NCBI GenBank assembly: GCA_019426215.1
Contig: CM033393.1
Span: 13,302,046-13,366,045, forward strand
DNA: 64,000 nt
Reading direction: 5' to 3'
DNA from: Buddleja alternifolia
Taxonomy: Eukaryota > Streptophyta > Magnoliopsida > Lamiales > Scrophulariaceae
Shown here in pieces: positions 59,099 to 64,000 of the stretch (within the stretch, counting starts at the first letter, position 1; every line of letters begins with the position of its first letter). The position numbers and the translations under genes are program-made. The notes beneath the pieces were generated by a model. That model was not told the origin of the DNA. It ran no database searches and worked only from the letters and a program-made list of their open reading frames with translations.

Positions 59099-60183
59099 CT
59101 GAGTATTCTGAGTATGCTCTGTGGTCGCAGTTTAATCTGATCTTCCACATCAGAAAGGTTTTCTCGAGTTAGTTATCAAAGCAAGGTTACTGAGTTTAAA
59201 GTTTTAAAATGAATTAAGTTTATATTTTAAATTTCGAAAGAGTAAGACAGGTATTTCATTTCTTTCCAACATAAGTCTTCGTTGATGAAGCAATCGAATT
59301 CTCGAAGCAACCCTCTTACTTGAGAATGATAAAATGTGAGTTTTAATTCATAATGTAAAAAGTAAACAGTAACCCTGTTTAATTTCTGTAATTATTATGT
59401 TAATTACATTTAATTTTTGCAATTACCTTTATTTAAATGAAAATTTTCATATATTCAGGACTAAGTAAACCAAATTTAAAAATTAAAGGACTAAAAGTGC
59501 TATTCTTAAGAATAAGGGACTTGGTTTGTAAAGCTAAAAATATTCAACAGTGAAAAGGGGTTGACAAAGGTGTTACTATTCAGGGATATTTTGGACATTT
59601 TCCACCTATTTAGCCACAAAAAAATAAAGGAAAAAGAAAAAGCAAACAGTAGAGGTCTTAATTTGCAAAGCTTTTGCAATTGAGGTCTACTTTTGCAACT
59701 GTCCCGCTTTTGAGACGATACTAACTCTTAGATAAAATTGAGAAGATAGTAAAGAAACAAATGGCTTTAGTATGCAAAAGCACATGGCAACAAAAAGTAG
59801 GTAAAATCAACTAAATTTTAGCAAGAAGTTGAAAAGTAGATTTTATATTTTTGGCAAATAATGCTACTTGCAAAAATCGTAAAAATAGTAACGCAATAGT
59901 TAGAGTGTAAAGTGGGTCGAGCTGGGCCTGTCTTGGACCGGCTGGTCTGTTAAACTTTAAGTGGACCGTTTGAGAAAACAGTCTGGGACTTCTCAAAAGA
60001 AAGACTCAGTTAATGTTTTCCCAATCTTGGGTTAGTCTATTGGTTCTGGGCCTGGTCCAGGCCTGCGCAGTCTTGGTCGGGTCAGTTATTTTTCGTTTTG
60101 TTTTTAGGTTGTGGAAAATATCAAAATTGGAATTGGGCCTAAGAGATTTGAATTGGTCTCTAGTATGAACAAAAGGAATAATT
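59099..60183. other. Probable viral leader, then unassigned DNA
   Basis: The first few hundred bases after the primer site are probably the rest of the viral leader. The exact end of the integrant is not visible. The stretch 59900-60075 is richer in GC ('gggcctgtcttggaccggct') and resembles the subterminal part of common plant hAT-type repeats. I see no gene. Confidence 0.45.
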
Positions 60184-60560
60184 AGCATTTTGCACCCTAG
60201 AAATGGCGTAAATAGACACTTTATACCCCAAAAATGAAAAAACCACACTTTGCACCCTCAAAATCTATTTATAGTTGCAATAGGCATCCCCAACACTCTC
60301 TCTCTATGTGTATCTATATATCCAAATTTAATAAAATATATATGTTATTAAATATGGATGTATGTATAACTAAATATTACTTAATTAAATATAAATATAT
60401 ATATATATTAAAATAACATGATAAATGTTAAACACATCTTTATATATATATTATTAGATATATTATTGTTATTATATGCATATATTAATAAATAAAATAA
60501 CTTTTTTGTATATTTCACAATTAAATATAAAAAATGTCCCCAAGCTTCTTCTCTAGTGAA

Positions 60561-60772
60561 GAAAAAAGATGAGACCAACGGGGGTTGGTCCGAGTGGTAA
60601 GCAGCTTTCGCTTAAGTAAGGTCTCGGATTCGAGACCTTGTGAATGCAGAAAACCTCCGCTAGGAGACTCACCCACCAATACCAGGTGTGCGACGCGGGT
60701 CAGATTCGGATGTAGTCGAAGTAAAGCTCCGGTGAACCGGGTGGGCAACTAAAAAAAAGAAAAAAGATGAGA
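60561..60772 (+). mobile_element. tRNA-derived SINE
   Basis: The element 60575-60758 has polymerase III boxes in its head: box A-like 'ggtccgagtggtaagc' and box B-like 'ggattcgagacc'. It ends in an A-rich tail. A perfect 14-bp duplication GAAAAAAGATGAGA flanks it (60561-60574 and 60759-60772), proving insertion by target-primed reverse transcription. The intact duplication suggests a fairly recent event. Confidence 0.93.
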
Positions 60773-61020
60773 ATAAACTTTTTTATATAATGACCCAATA
60801 ACAGCTAGATTGTCAAATTTACAAGAGAAATTTGCAGCCTGGTAATGCTAAATCTTGAAGATGGTAAGGTTTGGAATTATACAGATTAATTTTGATATTT
60901 CTCTACCTCTTTGCTAAGGGAAGAGAACTATTATAGCAAATAAACAGAGAATTTACAGAAAGTTAAGTATTTTTCTCCATCTAATGCAATTTATTATATA
61001 TAAAGAGTCCGAATAAAAAT

Positions 61021-61896
61021 CAGAAAGACCAAGGGTGAGCATCGAGTCAAACCCCAGAGCCAGCTCAATTTTTTCAAGCTCGAATCGAGCCTAACGATTC
61101 GAGCTTTTGTAATGAGTTGAACTAGAGTTCAATTGCACCGATTTGGGCAAGCAAGACTTAAATATAAAAAGTTATATATTTTGTTTATTTATTAAGATAT
61201 ACATCTAATAATAATAATATATTTAAAAATATTTTATTAATTTTAGGAAAAATTACTAAAGCCCCCTACAATATATTTTTGTATCCAAAAAGACCATGAA
61301 AATATTTTCAATCTCCTAAACCCATTCTACAAACTTTTCCTTCCAATAAACCCAAAAATTAGTATTAACAACATTTTGGACTAAATTACCCCTCATTTAT
61401 AAAGTTAAGAATTGATCAATTTAATTTAAAATTTTCAAATAGAAAAATTATATACAAATTTTATTTTTTAATATTAAATATTTTTATATAATTTATTTTT
61501 ATTTTAGTATGGTAATTATCTAAAAATACCTTTTTAAGTTTTTTAAAAATATTAAAAAATCTGAAAATTAAAGTGAAAAATCTTAATTAGTAACAATTAT
61601 CAATATAAAATTCTAACTAAGTAAATTTCTGTACGAACTATAATGGATTAATTTTTAGTCTAGAATGTTAAGGACAATTAAGTCCTTAAATTTATTAACT
61701 CTAAATGTTGGGATTTTTGAAAAGAAAAGTTGGTGGAATGAGTTTTATGAATTGAAAAATAATTTCATGGGTTTTTTTGGATACAAAAATTTATTTTAGG
61801 TAAATTTCCCTAGTATTTATCATGATATTGTATTTAATATTTATCATGATATTTTTAATAATATATATATATATACACAATACATCCAAATTTAAT
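61021..61896. other. AT-rich DNA, no gene seen
   Basis: A short GC-richer patch with repeated 'cgagctcg'-like words (61040-61150) is followed by very AT-rich sequence with A and T runs. I see no coding signal. Confidence 0.6.
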
Positions 61897-62362
61897 ACTC
61901 CCTCCGTCCCAAAAAGGATGTCCACTATTCCACTTTTTTCTATCCTAGAAAAATTGTCCCTTACTTTAAAAAGTAAGTACTTATTAATTAAGTGTCTATT
62001 GTGCCCTTGACTTTATATCTAATGTTTTAGTATTAATTCCTTTTATATATATAAACTCATTAATTTGATTTTGGTAATAGAACCAAAATAGTCCTGAATT
62101 GCCATAAACAAAAAAATAGGTATGGAATCTAGTAATATGTAACCTCCCAATTTACACTAAATTTCTATGTATATGGTACTTTAATTTAGGAGTAATTAAT
62201 AGGTATGCAATGCAATTTAGGAAAGCTTGATTGTAATATATAAACAATAAATATTTTATTAATTTGCATAGGGGGCAATTTGGGGATAAATGGCTAAATA
62301 ATTGACTTTTCTTAATTCCTACAAAAATCAAAGTGGACATCCTTTTTGGGACGGAGGGAGTA
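61896..62362. mobile_element. Stowaway-type (Tc1/mariner) MITE
   Basis: The element 61898-62360 starts CTCCCTCCGTCCCAAAAAGG and ends with the reverse complement (CCTTTTTGGGACGGAGGGAG). It is flanked by TA on both sides. CTCCCTCCGT is the hallmark terminus of plant Stowaway MITEs. There is no gene. Confidence 0.95.
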
Positions 62363-62548
62363 ACATATATATGATTAAATATGGATGTATATATATAGAG
62401 AGAAAAAGGTATAGAAAGAAAGAAAGAGTTGAGGTGCATTGTGCAACTACAAACAGGTTTTAAGGATGCAAAGTGTAGAATTTTCTTTCTAGGGGTGGAG
62501 ATTGCCTACTTAGATCATTTGTGGGGGTGCATAGTGGTTTTATTTTGA

Positions 62549-63078
62549 AATAAGGGACTCAGACCACTTTAGCTAATACTATACTTTTGGTTAAAATTCA
62601 ATTTGGAAATATTTATACGACTAAGTTTTTAGTTTTGGTCCTTGTTTTAAATCTTTTCTCAGTTCATAAATTTATGTTTTGCGAAATATAAGTTTTCTTA
62701 ATTCTAATCTAAGTTTAGCCTATTTTCTAAGTCTACTTTTGGTCTAAATTTTTTATTTTTCAATGTTTCTTCTAAATTTAAGTTCTCTAACTTACACTCT
62801 AAGACTTGGTTTACTTTATAGGTCTTAATGGTTGGTTCTAATTTTTCATTTTTATAAGTCTACTCTAAATTTAAGTTTTCTATCTTTTACTCTAAAACTT
62901 AGTCTATTTTGTAGGTCTAACTTTTCGTTGTAATATTTTTCTTAGTTTATTCCAAACTTAAGTTTTTTTATATTATTGTAAGTTTATTCTTAAACTGATT
63001 TGATATTTAATTTTAAGAACAATTAGAAATTTTAAAAAATCTACAAATATTCTTACGGAAAAGTCGACTTAAAACGTA
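62549..63078. repeat. AT-rich DNA with a degenerate tandem repeat
   Basis: Units of about 100 bases (62771-62870 and 62871-62950) share 'tctaaatttaagtt', 'tactctaa.actt' and 'ggtct'. No gene is seen. Confidence 0.6.
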
Positions 63079-63461
63079 TAAATAGTAGGGATTAATGCAA
63101 AAAAAACCCTGTGTTAATGTGAAATTGCAAAAAACCCCTCGTGTTAACGAAATAGGCTAAAAACCACCCTGTGTTCTTAAAAAGTCTGCAAACAGTGAAT
63201 TTTTGGAAAAAAAACGAGTGTGTTTTTCATATTTTTCACCTTTAATGACATGTTTTTTTGTCATTTATACACTCTCCAAACAAAGAAGTATGTTATTAAA
63301 GATGACAAACATGAAAAACACGCACTTATTTTTTCAAAAATCCACTATTTGCAGACTTTTTAATAACATAGGGTGGTTTTTAGCTTATTTCGTTAACACA
63401 AGTTTTTTTTTTGCAATTTCACATTAACACGGGGTTTTCTTGCATTAATCCCTAAATAGTA
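63079..63461. mobile_element. Foldback MULE-type MITE with 9-bp duplication
   Basis: The element 63088-63452 starts GGGATTAATGCAA and ends TTGCATTAATCCC. Each arm is about 170 bases and they pair nearly throughout, including 'aaaaagtctgcaaa' and 'gtgttaatgtgaaattgcaa'. The perfect 9-bp duplication TAAATAGTA lies on both sides. There is no coding content. Confidence 0.93.
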
Positions 63462-63790
63462 CTAGTACATATATACAATGTGACAAGAAAAAGTCTATTC
63501 TTCTGCATTGAGAGGGGGGGGGGGGGGGGGGGGGTGGCCCCTCCAGCCCCAGGTCTTTTTCCTCAGAAATAATTTACCTCATATGCCACTAGGAAATTAT
63601 CTTAAATCAGGCGACCAGGTATATAAGTAGATAGGGTCTCTGTAATAATATTATTAAGAAAAGGTTTGACTCTATTGGCAATATATTTTGAAACAAGTTT
63701 ATAAACAACGCGTAGCTGTGCCATGGTTCTAGATTTGTCGCACTTTGGTGTAACGACAATGTGTAAATAGTTCATTTTTAGCATAATATC
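63462..63790. other. Intergenic DNA with a G run
   Basis: A G homopolymer of about 21 (63512-63533) is followed by 'tggcccctccagcccc'. No gene is supported. A short reading on the - strand in 63602-63808 resembles a fragment of a non-LTR retrotransposon reverse transcriptase (LRVVYKLVSKYIANRVKPFL), so a decayed LINE piece is possible. Confidence 0.4.
63602..63750 (-). pseudogene. Possible LINE reverse transcriptase fragment
   Basis: A short - strand reading contains YKLVSKYIANRVKPFLNNII, followed by TETLSTYIPGRLI. It resembles the block of plant LINE reverse transcriptases in which 'KIANRLKPLL..II...QSAFVPGRLI' is common. It has no upstream or downstream partners in the window, so it is a fragment at best. 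Confidence 0.6.
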
Positions 63791-64000
63791 CACTACAAGA
63801 AATTTCACTTTTAGTAAGGAAAAAAATCGTTACCATAGATGAATATTTCGTCACTATAACTTTGGGTAATGAAACTTTCCGTTACCCTTTTTGTCCTGTA
63901 AAACCCGTCGCTAGAAGTTCTTGCGACAAACTTTCAATATCGTTACGAATGTATTAGTAACAAAAGCTGATTCCTCACAATATCATTTGTTTTAGTAACG
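63791..64000. mobile_element. Left end of a CACTA-type element (runs off the window)
   Basis: It begins CACTACAAGAAATTT after 'atatc' and continues with repeated 'gttac/gtaac' and 'cgttac' words typical of CACTA MITE interiors. The right end is outside the window. Confidence 0.65.

Larger units (their letters stand above)
60184..62548. mobile_element. TIR-bounded non-autonomous element holding a SINE and a Stowaway MITE
   Basis: The left 150 bases ('attttgcaccctagaaatgg', then 'tatttatagttgcaata' and a CTCT run) are mirrored by the right end in reverse complement ('ctttgcatccttaaaacc', 'tgtagttgcacaatgcacc', CTTT run). The body is AT-rich with (TA)n blocks and no transposase. The ends are approximate and no target duplication was established. 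Confidence 0.55.

Noticed and set aside
60575..60700. Possible tRNA gene at the SINE head.
   Set aside because: Box A and box B are present, but no cloverleaf can be closed; the A-rich tail and 14-bp duplication show it is a SINE.

Overview
This window looks like nuclear DNA of a flowering plant, probably a dicot. It is AT-rich, holds one intron-rich host gene, and is packed with nested plant-type mobile elements: a Mutator-like element (MULE), CACTA elements, MITEs, a SINE, LTR retrotransposons and an endogenous caulimovirid. The only intact host gene I can support is a 16-exon rhamnogalacturonate lyase on the + strand (coding 26723-36400). Its reading frame closes exactly at every splice junction and gives 683 residues. 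Nothing in the window looks bacterial: there are no operons, CRISPR arrays or rRNA genes, and no free-standing tRNA gene.

Layout. 1-762 is the 3' part of a Copia-type LTR, the same family as the full element at 43-57 kb. 980-17822 is one old MULE with degenerate terminal inverted repeats and a perfect 9-bp target duplication (TAATATATA). It carries a FAR1/SWIM-type transposase gene (+, broken) and a ULP1-like cysteine protease gene (-, broken). Two later elements sit inside it. A 6-kb non-autonomous Gypsy-type LTR element (2036-8009, duplication TACAT) lies in transposase intron 1. A 1.7-kb CACTA element (12845-14555, duplication AAT) lies in a protease exon. From 17.8 to 26.5 kb the window is gene-free and rich in MITEs and foldback elements.

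The lyase gene follows, with MITEs in its first intron, a tandem duplication in its fourth intron and a MULE-type MITE 130 bp past its stop codon. From about 36.8 to 59.1 kb lies a decayed caulimovirid copy: an N-terminal coiled-coil region, movement protein, coat protein with two Cys motifs, protease, reverse transcriptase, RNase H, inclusion-body/transactivator protein, promoter and tRNA-Met primer site. A 13.9-kb Copia element (Sirevirus-like, with an extra 3' gene containing two introns) splits it inside the RNase H region. The last 5 kb holds a SINE, a Stowaway MITE, a foldback MITE and the left end of another CACTA-like element.

Insertion order can be read in several places: MULE, then LARD and CACTA into the MULE; caulimovirid, then Copia into the caulimovirid. 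The strongest leads for follow-up are the MULE with its dispersed TATACATTATACAG-like motif, the spliced extra gene in the Copia element, the caulimovirid combining a badnavirus-type Cys motif with a transactivator gene, and the splice-site oddities of the lyase gene.
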